Position numbers and translations under genes: made by a program
NCBI RefSeq assembly: GCF_009905615.1
Contig: NZ_JAAAKW010000006.1
Coordinates: 62,001 to 126,000, forward strand
Reading direction: 5' to 3'
Source: Pseudomonas sp. SLFW
GTDB lineage: Bacteria > Pseudomonadota > Gammaproteobacteria > Pseudomonadales > Pseudomonadaceae
Length of the DNA stretch: 64,000 bases
Notes under the pieces: model-generated
The model's database searches: none
What the model was told of the DNA's origin: nothing
What the model saw: only the letters and a program-made list of their open reading frames with translations
Shown: piece by piece, positions 9,085 through 18,066 of the stretch
Layout: each line of letters begins with the position of its first letter
How positions within the stretch are numbered: position 1 is the stretch's first letter

Positions 9085-10373
9085 GATGTTTTACCTTGTG
9101 AAGCAGGAATCGGGACAGGTTCTGCGCTGTATCGCGCAGGTTCTACAGCGTTATTCATGTGCAGCCAGGCCGCGTACAGCGCGTGGTCGGTGCCGAACGC
9201 GCCGGCTTTGGTGACCACACCGGGGCGGTGGCCTTCGCGGGTTGAAATGGGATGGCCAAACGCGACACCCGCTTCGATTTCACACAGCAATTGCAGGCTG
9301 CCGATGCCCACGGCGCCGAGCATGGCGCGGGCCGTTTCGCCACCCGTCGCCACCAGACCGCCGACATGGGCGAAATGCGGACGGACCATGGCGGCCAGCT
9401 GGGTCGAGAGTTGAGCGCCTTCAGCGGGGTTGAACGCGTCGTCGCGGCCAATACGCAGCAACAAATCGTCGCCGCCGCGCAGATATGCACGAATACGCAG
9501 TTCCCAGCCCGCCCAATCGGGGTGCGACGCGCCTTGCCGCAGAATCGCAGGCGGCACCACAAGTTCGCCAATACCTGTGCGCTCTTTCAACAAGGCGCAT
9601 TGCCGCTCCGAAACGCTCGACAAGCTGCCGACCAGCACCAGCGTCGGCGCGTATTTTTCACCCGGCGCCATGGATGTCCGGGACGGCGCCGATAACAGAT
9701 CCGGCAGCCCCGCCAGCTCGCGGGCCAGTCCTCCAGAACCCACCCAAAACAGTGGCTCACTCATCTGAGCGGTTACCACGGCGAGGGTGTGCAGGTCTTC
9801 CGTGGTTTGGGCATCAACAATCAGCGCGTTGGTATCGCTGCGGGCCATTTCGGCGATGTGTTGCGCCAGCGCAGCTGCATCACCGCGCAGTATGTCCAAG
9901 GAGAGCTTGGCGACACTCAGACCGGCATCGCTCAGCATCGATGTAATGTCCGCCGAGCGATCGGCGTGTTCGAGCTTCCAGGTGTCGGTGGTTTCAAGCG
10001 GCTGACCGTTGACCAGCACCTGGCCGCGCAATGTTGTCCGACCGGTGGCAGGAAACGCTGGGGCGATGATGGCCAGCCCGGCCTGCGGTTGTAGTGCCGC
10101 CACTTCCGCCGCCCAGTTGCCACGCAGGGTCGAGTCGATTTTCTTGTACAGACGTTGACCGGGTTTGCGCAGGGTCTGCCATGCCGTCAACGTGCGTTCG
10201 CCCGCTTGGGCTATCGACAAGCGACGGGTGTCGGTGTCGATGGCAACCACGCTCGCGTCGCCCGTGTCGTGGGATTCATCAAGGGTCACCACCGTGCTCA
10301 ATCCGGCACCGGCGAAGGCGATCGCGCAATCCGCAGCACCCGACAGGTCATCGGCAATGATCAGCAATGTCAT
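9081..10373 (-). CDS. Four-carbon acid sugar kinase (DUF1537 family, OtnK/DtnK type)
   Basis: A 430-residue kinase. The ATG at 10373 overlaps the permease stop by four bases and gives the normal N-terminus [17 protein letters not shown]; a longer frame reaching 10490 would run well into the permease gene. The N-terminal domain binds the acid sugar ([24 protein letters not shown]). The C-terminal nucleotide domain has [15 protein letters not shown] and [21 protein letters not shown]. Known members phosphorylate D-threonate, D-erythronate or similar acids at C4. It sits between the permease and the dehydrogenase, so uptake, phosphorylation and oxidation lie in one transcript. Which acid is preferred is not readable from sequence. 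Confidence 0.87.
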   Translation of the reverse strand: MTLLIIADDLSGAADCAIAFAGAGLSTVVTLDESHDTGDASVVAIDTDTRRLSIAQAGERTLTAWQTLRKPGQRLYKKIDSTLRGNWAAEVAALQPQAGLAIIAPAFPATGRTTLRGQVLVNGQPLETTDTWKLEHADRSADITSMLSDAGLSVAKLSLDILRGDAAALAQHIAEMARSDTNALIVDAQTTEDLHTLAVVTAQMSEPLFWVGSGGLARELAGLPDLLSAPSRTSMAPGEKYAPTLVLVGSLSSVSERQCALLKERTGIGELVVPPAILRQGASHPDWAGWELRIRAYLRGGDDLLLRIGRDDAFNPAEGAQLSTQLAAMVRPHFAHVGGLVATGGETARAMLGAVGIGSLQLLCEIEAGVAFGHPISTREGHRPGVVTKAGAFGTDHALYAAWLHMNNAVEPARYSAEPVPIPASQGKTS

Positions 10374-11374
10374 CGAGCGACCTCCCGTTCCGCGTTCACG
10401 TCCGCTGTTTTTGCAGCGTGACGCTCTTTGTAGCGTTTGGCGACAGAGGCCGTAAGAATCGGCGACAGCACGGCGGTGACCACGACGCACGCGGCGACCA
10501 GCAACGTCGCGGAGTTAGCGGCCTCGGTGTAAACCGGGTTTGCAGCTGCCACCAGGGCAGGCACCGCCGCAGCGTTGCCCGCCGTGTTCGCGGCGGCAAC
10601 CCCGGCCACGCCTGTACCACCCGACACGCGGTCAGCGAAATACAACGGAATGCCGGTCAGCACCACGACCGCCAGGCCGAGGCCGATGCCCAGCAGCCCA
10701 GCTTGCCAGACCTTGTGCAGGTCCAGGCTCGCGCCCAACGCCAAGGCGAAGAACGGAATCATCACCGGCACGGCCTTGGCCAGGAAGTCACGCATCTCGC
10801 GGTCGAGATTGCCCAAGAGCATGCCGAGCAGCAACGGAAGAATCGCACCGACCAGCGTTGGCCAAGGAAACGCCGCCAGACCTGCAACACCCAGCGTCAC
10901 CATGGTCAGGAACGGGCCGGACTCCAGCGACATCACTGAATACGCGCCTACATCTTCGGAGCGCCCGTATTGCCCCATCAACGCCATATAAAGGCCGCCG
11001 TTGGTGTCGTTCATCGCGGCCACGACCGCGAGGGTCGAAAGCCCGGCAAAAATGCCCGACGTAATCGGCTGTTCGCCCAGGAAGTGACCCATGATCACAC
11101 CGATCACAATCGCGGTGCCGACTTTGGTGCCGAACAGCACCCCGCCTTTCTTCAGCAAGTAAGGCGTGGCTTTGATGTCGATGCTGGCGCCCATGCACAC
11201 GTAGAACACCGCCAGAATCGGCAGCGAACCGGTGAACAACGCATTGGTGAACGAACCGAAGAATTTAGGCATGTCAGGGAGAAAGGTCGCGACGAGGGAG
11301 CCGATCAGCAGCGGCACGATCATCATGCCACCGGGTACTCGTTCGATACTGCGCTTGATAGGAATCTGGGCCAT
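10370..11374 (-). CDS. kdgT: KdgT-family 2-keto-3-deoxygluconate-type permease
   Basis: A 334-residue inner-membrane protein with about ten hydrophobic segments and the family's features ([17 protein letters not shown] at the start, [56 protein letters not shown]). KdgT carries 2-keto-3-deoxygluconate with protons. Here it is the first gene of an operon with an acid-sugar kinase and a PdxA2 dehydrogenase and no KDG kinase or aldolase. It more likely imports a four-carbon acid sugar such as D-threonate or D-erythronate. Its upstream region holds a strong inverted repeat. Confidence 0.88.
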   Translation of the reverse strand: MAQIPIKRSIERVPGGMMIVPLLIGSLVATFLPDMPKFFGSFTNALFTGSLPILAVFYVCMGASIDIKATPYLLKKGGVLFGTKVGTAIVIGVIMGHFLGEQPITSGIFAGLSTLAVVAAMNDTNGGLYMALMGQYGRSEDVGAYSVMSLESGPFLTMVTLGVAGLAAFPWPTLVGAILPLLLGMLLGNLDREMRDFLAKAVPVMIPFFALALGASLDLHKVWQAGLLGIGLGLAVVVLTGIPLYFADRVSGGTGVAGVAAANTAGNAAAVPALVAAANPVYTEAANSATLLVAACVVVTAVLSPILTASVAKRYKERHAAKTADVNAEREVAR

Positions 11375-11420
11375 GGCGGGTACTCTTTGTTTTTATAGTG
11401 CGTGCGATTGGAGCATCTGA

Positions 11421-11517
11421 ATTTGAGCGAAATGATCATTTTGGTGATCGATTTGCTCAAGCGAGCTTATTCCAACGACGCGAATTGCGCAAATCGATCA
11501 GCCAAATGATCGATTTG
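11421..11517. promoter_or_regulatory. Operator-like repeats upstream of the acid-sugar operon
   Basis: The 172-base gap between the permease start and the end of the XRE-cupin gene contains three copies of one 11-mer: TGATCGATTTG at 11445-11455, its complement CAAATCGATCA at 11490-11500, and TGATCGATTTG at 11507-11517. The last two form a perfect inverted repeat with 11-base arms and a 6-base spacer. A related block with ATTTGAGCGAAATGATCA starts at 11421. The placement upstream of the minus-strand operon suggests binding sites for its DeoR regulator. That assignment is inference. Confidence 0.6.
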
Positions 11518-11546
11518 AGCATTTCAACAAAGAGCGGCCGGAAAGA

Positions 11547-12167
11547 TCAGTACGTTGGGGGTGTGATCACCCAGAGCACGACAGCATCGGTTTCGCCGGG
11601 GTTGCCGTAGCGATGAGGCTCGTTGCTGGAGAACCGGAAGCTGTCGCCTTCGCCAAGCTCGAAGTGCCGCTCCCCGACCCACAATTCGAACGTGCCGCTC
11701 AGCACATAGCCGACTTCCTCGCCTTCATGGGTGTAGCTGGTGCGGTTGTATGCGCCCGGCGGAAATCGCGAATGGACCATCTCGATCTGACCACTGGGGC
11801 TTGGCGTGAGGAGCTGGTCGTAGATGCCGTCGTCGTAATGGATGTTTTGTCGACTCTCTTTGCGCACCACATACCCGGCATCGGCTTCGCTGGCCTCGGA
11901 TCTGGTAGAGAAAAACCACTGAATGTTCACGCCCAGACAGCGGCCGATTTTCAGCAAGGTGTCCACCGACGGGCGAGACAGGTCGCGCTCCAGTTGACTG
12001 ATGTAGCCCACTGACAGCTGACTCCGTTTCGCCAGCTCGGCGAGGGTCAGCCCTTGTCGCTTGCGCAGGCCACGAATGCGCTCACCCAGAAAGCTCTCGC
12101 CAGCCGTGAGGTCATCACCCACTGAATCCGCCATCCTGGCGCTGTCGTTGATTTTTCCGTCGCTCAT
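11547..12167 (-). CDS. XRE-family regulator with C-terminal cupin domain
   Basis: A 206-residue protein: a helix-turn-helix near residues 28-85 (LRKRQGLTLAELAKRSQLS, then GYISQLERDLSRPSVDTLLKIGR) and a small-molecule-binding cupin from about 125 (TSYTHEGEEVGYVLSG, then HFELGEGDSFRFSSNEPHRYGNPG). Such XRE-cupin proteins often regulate amine, amino-acid or sugar-acid catabolism; PuuR is one example. It is divergent from the periplasmic binding protein gene across a 397-base gap and lies upstream of the acid-sugar operon on the same strand. It could control either. The binding-protein gene is the likelier target because the two face apart. Confidence 0.87.
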   Translation of the reverse strand: MSDGKINDSARMADSVGDDLTAGESFLGERIRGLRKRQGLTLAELAKRSQLSVGYISQLERDLSRPSVDTLLKIGRCLGVNIQWFFSTRSEASEADAGYVVRKESRQNIHYDDGIYDQLLTPSPSGQIEMVHSRFPPGAYNRTSYTHEGEEVGYVLSGTFELWVGERHFELGEGDSFRFSSNEPHRYGNPGETDAVVLWVITPPTY

Positions 12168-12564
12168 CGTGCTGCTCCGATGCCTGTGTGCTGAGTCTGC
12201 GAAACGTGGCGCAGTTTAAGCGGCTGAAGGTGAAAAAAGTCTAATCGCTGAGAGGCTCATGCCGTTGTTTTTTACTCATTGTGAAAATCTAGCTATTTTT
12301 TTCACTAAATAATCATTCCCATCTTCTTTTTTCAGAAAGCGTGGATTAGTCTCTAGCCACGCCCGCCTCCCATCTCGCGGGTCAACAACAATAATGAAAC
12401 ACCCCACGCGACCGTCCATGCAGTCGTCGCGAAGTTGCAGTCCAGCGTTCCCGTTTTTCACACCATTGCCTGTTTCTGTCCGTTTACCCCTGTGCAGCAG
12501 AGGGTCAGCCTGTGTGCGCCTTCGTCTGCGAAAAAAAGAGCCTTACGGCCAAAGGAAAATGTCG
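12168..12564. promoter_or_regulatory. Divergent intergenic region with GTGAAAA/TTTTCAC repeats
   Basis: No gene is seen in these 397 bases between the XRE-cupin regulator and the binding-protein gene. An AT-rich core contains GTGAAAA (12281-12287) and TTTTCAC (12299-12305), an inverted pair with an 11-base spacer. A further GTGAAAA lies near 12232 and a TTTTTCAC near 12453. These look like operator half-sites, probably for the divergent regulator, but the spacing is irregular and no binding site is known to me for this protein. Confidence 0.4.
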
Positions 12565-13602
12565 ATGAACAGTAAGAACCTGAAAATTGCGTGTGCGGTA
12601 TTGATGCTTTCCCCCCTGTCCGCATTCGCGGCGGAAAATCTGGTCATCGTCGGCTTCGGCGGCGCCGCGCAGAAAATCCAGAACACCACCATTTTCGAAC
12701 CCTTCGCCAAGAAAGCCGGTGTGGGCGTCGTGCAGACCGAATACAACGGGGAAATGGCCAAGATCAAAGTGATGGCCGAAACCGGGCATGCGGACTGGGA
12801 CGTGGTTCAGGTCGAAGCGCCAGACCTTGAGCGCGGGTGCGCAGAGGGGCTGTTCGAGAAGCTGGAGTGGCCAAAGCTCGCGGGCGGCCAACAATTGATC
12901 GAAGGTGCTCAGCAGGAGTGTGGCTCGGCAGCGTTGGTGTGGGGCATGCCGTTGGTGTACGCCACTGACAAGGTCAAAACCGTGCCGTCGAGCTGGGCCG
13001 ATTTCTGGGACACCGAAAAATACCCCGGCAAGCGCGGCCTGCGCAAAGGCGCCATGTACACCCTCGAATACGCGCTGCTGGCGGACGGCGTCGCGCCTGC
13101 CGATGTCTACAAAGTGCTGGCCACTCCGGCTGGCGTCGATCGTGCATTCGCCAAGCTGGACAAGCTCAAGCCCTACATTCAATGGTGGGAAGCCGGATCG
13201 CAGCCGATGCAATGGCTGGCCTCGGGCGACATCGTCATGACCACCACTTTCAGCGGCCGTGGCGCAGTGGCGGCAAGCGAAGGCCTGAAAGTGGCGCCGA
13301 TCTGGAAAGGCTCGCTGTACAGCATGGATTACTGGACCATCGTCAAAGGCTCACAGCACAAAGACGCGGCGAATAAATTCATCACCTACGCCAACGACAG
13401 CGCGCCGCAGCAGGCATTCTCACAATCCATTGCCTACGGCGTGACCAACAAGGCCTTGAGCGACAAGTTGGACCCGAGCAAAGCGCCATGGATTCCGACT
13501 TCGCCACAAAACATGGCCGTGGCCGTGCCGTTGAACATCGAGTTCTGGGTCGATCATGGTGAAGAGCTTGAAGAACGTCTGAACGCCTGGCTCGCACGCT
13601 AA
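12565..13602 (+). CDS. Periplasmic solute-binding protein, spermidine/putrescine (PotD/PotF) type
   Basis: A 345-residue secreted protein. AAGGA at 12552 is well spaced for the ATG at 12565 and too close for the ATG at 12559. The N-terminus is a signal peptide, with cleavage expected after residue 22 (SAFA/AENLV). The mature part follows the extracellular solute-binding fold of polyamine and related binders (VIVGFGGAAQKIQ, DWDVVQVEAPDLERGC, WADFWDTEKYPGKRGLR). No permease or ATPase gene is adjacent, so it is an orphan that must work with a transporter encoded elsewhere. The ligand is unknown. A class II aldolase gene follows after 32 bases. Confidence 0.82.
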   Translation: MNSKNLKIACAVLMLSPLSAFAAENLVIVGFGGAAQKIQNTTIFEPFAKKAGVGVVQTEYNGEMAKIKVMAETGHADWDVVQVEAPDLERGCAEGLFEKLEWPKLAGGQQLIEGAQQECGSAALVWGMPLVYATDKVKTVPSSWADFWDTEKYPGKRGLRKGAMYTLEYALLADGVAPADVYKVLATPAGVDRAFAKLDKLKPYIQWWEAGSQPMQWLASGDIVMTTTFSGRGAVAASEGLKVAPIWKGSLYSMDYWTIVKGSQHKDAANKFITYANDSAPQQAFSQSIAYGVTNKALSDKLDPSKAPWIPTSPQNMAVAVPLNIEFWVDHGEELEERLNAWLAR

Positions 13603-13634
13603 CCGGGTCAGCGACTGACAGCATCGGAGGAAAA

Positions 13635-14402
13635 ATGACACACGCGTACAGCCCGCAGGAATGGCAACTCAGGCAGGAATTGGCGGCCTGCTATCGCCTG
13701 ATCGCTCATTACAGGATGACCGATCTGATTTACACCCACCTGTCCCTGCGCATACCGGGGCCGGAGCATCATTTCCTGATCAACCCGTACGGGCTGATGT
13801 TCGAGGAGATCACGGCGTCGAATTTGGTGAAGATCGACCTCGACGGCAACAAAGTCGAGGCCTCTCATTACCCGGTCAACCCGGCGGGCTTCGTTATTCA
13901 CAGCGCGATTCACCGCGCCCGTGAGGATGCCCAATGCGTGCTGCACACGCACACCAAAGCCGGTTGCGCGGTGGCGGCGCAGGAAGCGGGTTTGCTGCCG
14001 GTGAACCAGATCTCGATGGAGTTTTATGGTCGCGTCGGTTATCACGACTACGAAGGCATCGCCTTGGACTTCAGCGAGCAGCAGCGTCTGGTTGCCGATC
14101 TGGGTGACAACTCGGTGATGATCCTGCGCAACCATGGTTTGTTGACAGTCGGTAACACGGTCAAGCAAGCGTTTTTGCGGATGTATTACCTGGAGAAGGC
14201 CTGCGAGATTCAGATCGCGGCACAGGCGGGCGGCACGCTGCGATTGCCGCCTGAAGACGTGCGTGTGCGTACTGAGCGGCAGTTCAACGCGCCGGGCCAA
14301 GGGGTGGCGGAAGGCGAGCTGAGCGATACGGATTCCGTTGATTTCGCCTGGGCCGCATTGCTGAGAATGCTGGACCGCGTTGCGCCGGATTACAAAAACT
14401 AA
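13635..14402 (+). CDS. Class II aldolase/adducin-family protein
   Basis: A 255-residue protein preceded by GGAGGAAAA. The fold's metal ligands are visible: HTHT at residues 104-107, and a later histidine in ILRNHGLLTVG near 166. NPYGLMFEEIT matches the substrate/phosphate loop region. Family members include fuculose- and ribulose-phosphate aldolases/epimerases, and also decarboxylases and dehydratases of unknown substrate. It is probably co-transcribed with the solute-binding protein. It is followed by REP repeats, which mark the end of the transcript. Confidence 0.8.
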   Translation: MTHAYSPQEWQLRQELAACYRLIAHYRMTDLIYTHLSLRIPGPEHHFLINPYGLMFEEITASNLVKIDLDGNKVEASHYPVNPAGFVIHSAIHRAREDAQCVLHTHTKAGCAVAAQEAGLLPVNQISMEFYGRVGYHDYEGIALDFSEQQRLVADLGDNSVMILRNHGLLTVGNTVKQAFLRMYYLEKACEIQIAAQAGGTLRLPPEDVRVRTERQFNAPGQGVAEGELSDTDSVDFAWAALLRMLDRVAPDYKN

Positions 14403-14420
14403 CGACTGCAGACACGCCCT

Positions 14421-14513
14421 CTGTGGGAGCGAATTTATTCGCGATAGGCCGGTACAGACGATGCAGATTCGTCGACCATGCCATCGTCATCGCGAATGAA
14501 TTCGCTCCTACAG
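14421..14513. repeat. REP doublet (inverted pair)
   Basis: Two REP units face each other: CTGTGGGAGCGAATTTATTC at the left and its near complement ending in CTCCTACAG at the right, with a loop-forming middle. It lies in the gap between the aldolase and AsnC genes, as is usual for Pseudomonas REP doublets. Confidence 0.9.
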
Positions 14514-14555
14514 TTAGGCCGCGTTAGGCGCATATCTCACGGTGTTCCCGAACCT

Positions 14556-14617
14556 CTGTAGGAGCGAATTCATTCGCGATAGGCCGGTACAGACGATGCA
14601 AATTCGTCGCACATGCC
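14556..14617. repeat. Single REP copy sharing the flank of the neighbouring doublet
   Basis: A second REP unit begins CTGTAGGAGCGAATTCATTC. The sequence after it (GATAGGCCGGTACAGACGAT, then a near-copy of the next bases) repeats the inner part of the doublet about 135 bases upstream. The two therefore came from one local duplication or shared source. Confidence 0.8.
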
Positions 14618-14682
14618 GGGCCGCTATAGGCGCAGCAGCCTGCCATCCATCCTCGGCAACGGGTAACATCACCCGCTTGCCG

Positions 14683-15159
14683 ATGGAGATCAACCCCTTG
14701 TCCGATTTACGCCCACCTGCCCTCGATGACGTCGACCGCCAACTGATCGCCGCGCTGCAGATCAACGCGCGCGAGCCGGTCGCCAACCTCGCCCGTCAGT
14801 TGGGCATCGCGCGCACGACCGTCACGTCACGTCTCGCGCGTCTGGAAAAGGCAAAGATCATCACCGGTTACGGCGTGCGCCTCAGTCAGCGGGTGGTGGA
14901 CGGCGGCTTGCAGGCGTATGTCGGCATTACCGTTCAACCACGTTCGGGCAAAGAGGTGCTGCGTCGCTTGAGTGCGTTGGCTCAAGTGCAGCAATTGTGC
15001 GCGGTGAGTGGCGAGTTCGATTACGTGGCCTGGCTGCGCACCGACTCCCCCGAACAACTGGACCAATTGCTCGACCTGATCGGCAGTATCGATGGCGTCG
15101 AAAAGACCACAACGTCCATCATCCTCAGCAGCAAAATTGATCGTGGACAGCCGGTCTGA
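14683..15159 (+). CDS. Lrp/AsnC-family regulator upstream of davBA
   Basis: A 158-residue protein with an N-terminal HTH (LDDVDRQLIAALQINAREPV, then ARQLGIARTTVTSRLARLEK) and a C-terminal RAM ligand domain (YVGITVQPRSGKEVLRRL; AVSGEFDYVAWLR). An in-frame frame to 14542 runs through a REP element and is not the start. The ATG at 14683 is used; a TTG at 14698 has GGAGAT about nine bases before it and may be the real start. It lies 132 bases upstream of davB on the same strand. By place and family it is the likely lysine- or amino-acid-responsive regulator of davBA. Confidence 0.85.
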   Translation: MEINPLSDLRPPALDDVDRQLIAALQINAREPVANLARQLGIARTTVTSRLARLEKAKIITGYGVRLSQRVVDGGLQAYVGITVQPRSGKEVLRRLSALAQVQQLCAVSGEFDYVAWLRTDSPEQLDQLLDLIGSIDGVEKTTTSIILSSKIDRGQPV

Positions 15160-15291
15160 TTCGTCATTAGGACCAACTATCTCGTCACATAGCGCAAATT
15201 CTCTACAAAACGACGACACTCTGCGTCTTATTAACGTCTCAACTGTTATCTAGACTCTCCTCTTTCGCGCCACAGCCGATTAAGGTCAGCC

Positions 15292-16986
15292 ATGAAGAAC
15301 AATCGCCACCCCGCCGACGGCAAAAAACCGATCACGATTTTTGGTCCGGATTTCCCCTTTGCCTTCGACGACTGGATCGAGCATCCAGCCGGACTGGGCA
15401 GCATTCCGAGCGACAATCTGGGCAAGGAAGTGGCAATTGTCGGCGCTGGCATTGCCGGGCTGGTTGCGGCTTATGAGCTGATGAAGCTGGGCCTCAAACC
15501 GGTTGTTTATGAAGCCTCGAAAATGGGCGGTCGTTTGCGCTCGCAGCAGTTCGAAGGCGCAGAGGGCATCATCGCCGAGCTGGGCGGCATGCGTTTTCCG
15601 GTGTCTTCCACGGCGTTCTATCACTACGTCGACAAGCTCGGCCTTGAATCCAGGCCCTTCCCTAACCCGCTGACTGCCGCGTCGGGCAGCACGGTCATCG
15701 ACCTGGAAGGCACCACTCATTACGCACAGAAGCTGTCGGACTTGCCTGCGCTGTTTCAGGAAGTGGCTGACGCCTGGGCCGACGCACTGGAAGATGGCGC
15801 GCAGTTCGCCGACATTCAGCAGGCCATCCGTGATCGTGACGTGCCTCGGCTTAAAGAGCTGTGGGACAAGCTCGTGCCGCTGTGGGATGACCGCACGTTC
15901 TACGATTTCGTGGCCACCTCCAAGGCATTTGCCAAGCTGTCGTTCTACCACCGCGAAGTGTTCGGCCAAGTGGGTTTCGGCACCGGCGGCTGGGACTCCG
16001 ATTTCCCGAACTCCATGTTGGAAATCTTTCGCGTGGTCATGACCAACTGCGACGATCACCAGCACCTGATCGTCGGCGGCGTCGAGCAAGTGCCGCTTGG
16101 CATCTGGCGTCATGCCCCGGAGCGATGCGCCCACTGGCCCGAAGGCACCAGCCTTTCGACCCTGCACCACGGCGCGCCACGCACTGGCGTCAAACGCATC
16201 GCCCGCGCCGCGGACGGCAAGTTCGCAGTCACCGATAACTGGGGCGACACCCGCCATTACGACGCGGTGCTGGCGACCTGCCAAAGTTGGCTGCTGACCA
16301 CCCAGATCGAATGCGAAGAAACGCTGTTCTCGCAAAAGATGTGGATGGCGCTGGACCGCACGCGCTACATGCAGTCGTCCAAAACCTTTGTCATGGTTGA
16401 TCGTCCGTTCTGGAAGGACAAAGACCCGGAAACCGGTCGCGACCTGATGAGCATGACCCTCACCGACCGCCTGACCCGTGGCACTTATCTGTTCGACAAC
16501 GGCACCTACTCCAACGGCACCGAAAAACCGGGGGTGATTTGTCTGTCGTACTCGTGGATGAGCGACGCGCTGAAAATGCTGCCGCACCCTGTGGAAAAAC
16601 GCGTGAGCCTGGCCCTCGGCGCGTTGAAAAAGATCTACCCGAAGGTGGATATTGCCGCGCGCATCATCGGAGATCCGATCACCGTATCGTGGGAAGCTGA
16701 CCCGCACTTCCTCGGCGCCTTCAAGGGTGCGCTGCCGGGTCACTACCGCTACAACCAGCGGATGTACGCGCATTTCATGCAGAAGGACATGCCTGACGAA
16801 CAACGTGGCATTTTCATCGCCGGCGATGACGTGTCATGGACCCCGGCCTGGGTTGAGGGCGCAGTACAGACCTCGCTGAACGCCGTGTGGGGCATCATGA
16901 CCCACTTCGGCGGCAAGACTCACGCCGAGAATCCTGGCCCCGGCGATGTGTTCCACGAAATCGGCCCGGTTGTGCTGCCGGAATAA
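15292..16986 (+). CDS. davB: L-lysine 2-monooxygenase, FAD-dependent (DavB)
   Basis: A 564-residue flavoprotein that turns L-lysine and oxygen into 5-aminovaleramide, carbon dioxide and water, the first step of the aminovalerate route. The FAD-binding motif is VAIVGAGIAGLVAAYEL (near residues 47-63), followed by EASKMGGRLRS. The second FAD-contact region is GIFIAGDDVSWTPAWVEGAV near the C-terminus. The N-terminal segment KKPITIFGPDFPFAFDDWIE matches remembered P. putida DavB closely. The related tryptophan 2-monooxygenase IaaM has the same fold, but the davA gene ten bases downstream decides for lysine. The gene is preceded by an AsnC regulator. Confidence 0.93.
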   Translation: MKNNRHPADGKKPITIFGPDFPFAFDDWIEHPAGLGSIPSDNLGKEVAIVGAGIAGLVAAYELMKLGLKPVVYEASKMGGRLRSQQFEGAEGIIAELGGMRFPVSSTAFYHYVDKLGLESRPFPNPLTAASGSTVIDLEGTTHYAQKLSDLPALFQEVADAWADALEDGAQFADIQQAIRDRDVPRLKELWDKLVPLWDDRTFYDFVATSKAFAKLSFYHREVFGQVGFGTGGWDSDFPNSMLEIFRVVMTNCDDHQHLIVGGVEQVPLGIWRHAPERCAHWPEGTSLSTLHHGAPRTGVKRIARAADGKFAVTDNWGDTRHYDAVLATCQSWLLTTQIECEETLFSQKMWMALDRTRYMQSSKTFVMVDRPFWKDKDPETGRDLMSMTLTDRLTRGTYLFDNGTYSNGTEKPGVICLSYSWMSDALKMLPHPVEKRVSLALGALKKIYPKVDIAARIIGDPITVSWEADPHFLGAFKGALPGHYRYNQRMYAHFMQKDMPDEQRGIFIAGDDVSWTPAWVEGAVQTSLNAVWGIMTHFGGKTHAENPGPGDVFHEIGPVVLPE

Positions 16987-16996
16987 GGAGGCCGCC

Positions 16997-17797
16997 ATGC
17001 GCGTTGCTTTGTATCAATGCCCGCCGCTGCCGCTGGACATCAGCGGCAATCTGCAACGTCTCAACACTCAAGCGATTGAAGCGGCCGCCCAAGGTGCTGC
17101 GTTGTTGGTGTGCCCGGAGATGTTTCTCAGTGGTTACAACATCGGCGCTCAGGCAGCGCGCGCGCTCGCGCAACGTAGCGATGGCCCGGCAGCGCAAGCC
17201 ATTGCGGCCATCGCTCAGGCCACCGGCGTGGCAATTCTGTATGGCTATCCTGAGTTGGGTGCCGAGGATCAGGTCTACAACGCTGTGCAGTTGATCGACG
17301 CAAAAGGTGCACGTCTCTGCAATTACCGTAAGACGCATCTCTATGGCGAGCTGGATAAGTCGATGTTCAGCGCAGGAGATGAGCATTTCCCGGTGGTGGA
17401 ATTCAACGGATGGAAGCTGGGATTCCTCATCTGCTATGACGTGGAGTTTCCCGAGAACACCCGGCGTCTCGCGCTATCGGGGGCTGATCTGATTTTGGTG
17501 CCGACCGCCAACATGGCGCCTTACGACTTCGTCTGCGAAGTGACGGTGCGAGCCAGGGCATTCGAAAACCAGTGCTATCTGGTGTACGCGAATTACTGCG
17601 GCAGCGAGGACGAGATTCAGTACTGCGGACTGAGCAGCATCTGCGCGCCGGACGGCAAACAGGTCGGACTGGCGGGTCTGGACGAGGCGTTGGTGATTGC
17701 GGACCTGGATCGGCAGGTGATGAGCGAGTCCCAAGCGATCAATACCTACTTCAAGGATCGACGGCCTGGGTTTTATTCGGGGTTGGCGAGAGACTGA
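16997..17797 (+). CDS. davA: 5-aminovaleramidase, nitrilase superfamily (DavA)
   Basis: A 266-residue amidase that hydrolyses 5-aminovaleramide to 5-aminovalerate, the second step of lysine breakdown after DavB. The ATG at 16997 follows AAGGAGG with short spacing and gives the family start MRVALYQ; an upstream frame start at 16946 lies inside davB. The catalytic triad of the nitrilase superfamily is present: Glu in VCPEMFLSGYN (near 41), Lys in YRKTHLYGELD (near 111) and Cys in LICYDVEFPE (near 146). The later steps (davT, davD) are not in the window. Confidence 0.93.
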   Translation: MRVALYQCPPLPLDISGNLQRLNTQAIEAAAQGAALLVCPEMFLSGYNIGAQAARALAQRSDGPAAQAIAAIAQATGVAILYGYPELGAEDQVYNAVQLIDAKGARLCNYRKTHLYGELDKSMFSAGDEHFPVVEFNGWKLGFLICYDVEFPENTRRLALSGADLILVPTANMAPYDFVCEVTVRARAFENQCYLVYANYCGSEDEIQYCGLSSICAPDGKQVGLAGLDEALVIADLDRQVMSESQAINTYFKDRRPGFYSGLARD

Positions 17798-17876
17798 AGC
17801 ACGCCCGCTTTTCTCTGACCTATTCGCTCCTGCAGATGTTCTTGCGCCACGAAACTTGAGCCAGACCCGGACTCAA

Positions 17877-17966
17877 CTGTGGGAGCGAATTCATTCGCGA
17901 ATATGGATCAGGCGGCCGAGATGTACCGGCCACACCGGCCAATCGCGAATAAATTCGCTCCCACAG
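17877..17966. repeat. REP doublet
   Basis: An inverted pair of REP units, CTGTGGGAGCGAATTCATTC at the left and GAATAAATTCGCTCCCACAG at the right, with an imperfect palindromic middle. It lies in the 269-base gap between davA and pqqF. Confidence 0.92.
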
Positions 17967-18066
17967 TTCAGGAGCGTGCCGTCAACAAATGCGCGCCGTT
18001 CAGGCTATAGCCTTCCCAATCCGCTAGCATGACGAATCACGTTCCTACGCTATCGCGGAAATCTTC

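Noticed and set aside
8041..9414. A 457-codon open frame on the plus strand opposite the pdxA2 and kinase genes
   Set aside because: It is rich in His, Arg and Gln and matches no family; it is the complement of two well-supported genes in GC-rich DNA.
15292..16986. Reading as tryptophan 2-monooxygenase (IaaM) of auxin synthesis
   Set aside because: The fold is shared, but the neighbour is davA rather than iaaH, and the sequence fits remembered lysine monooxygenase.
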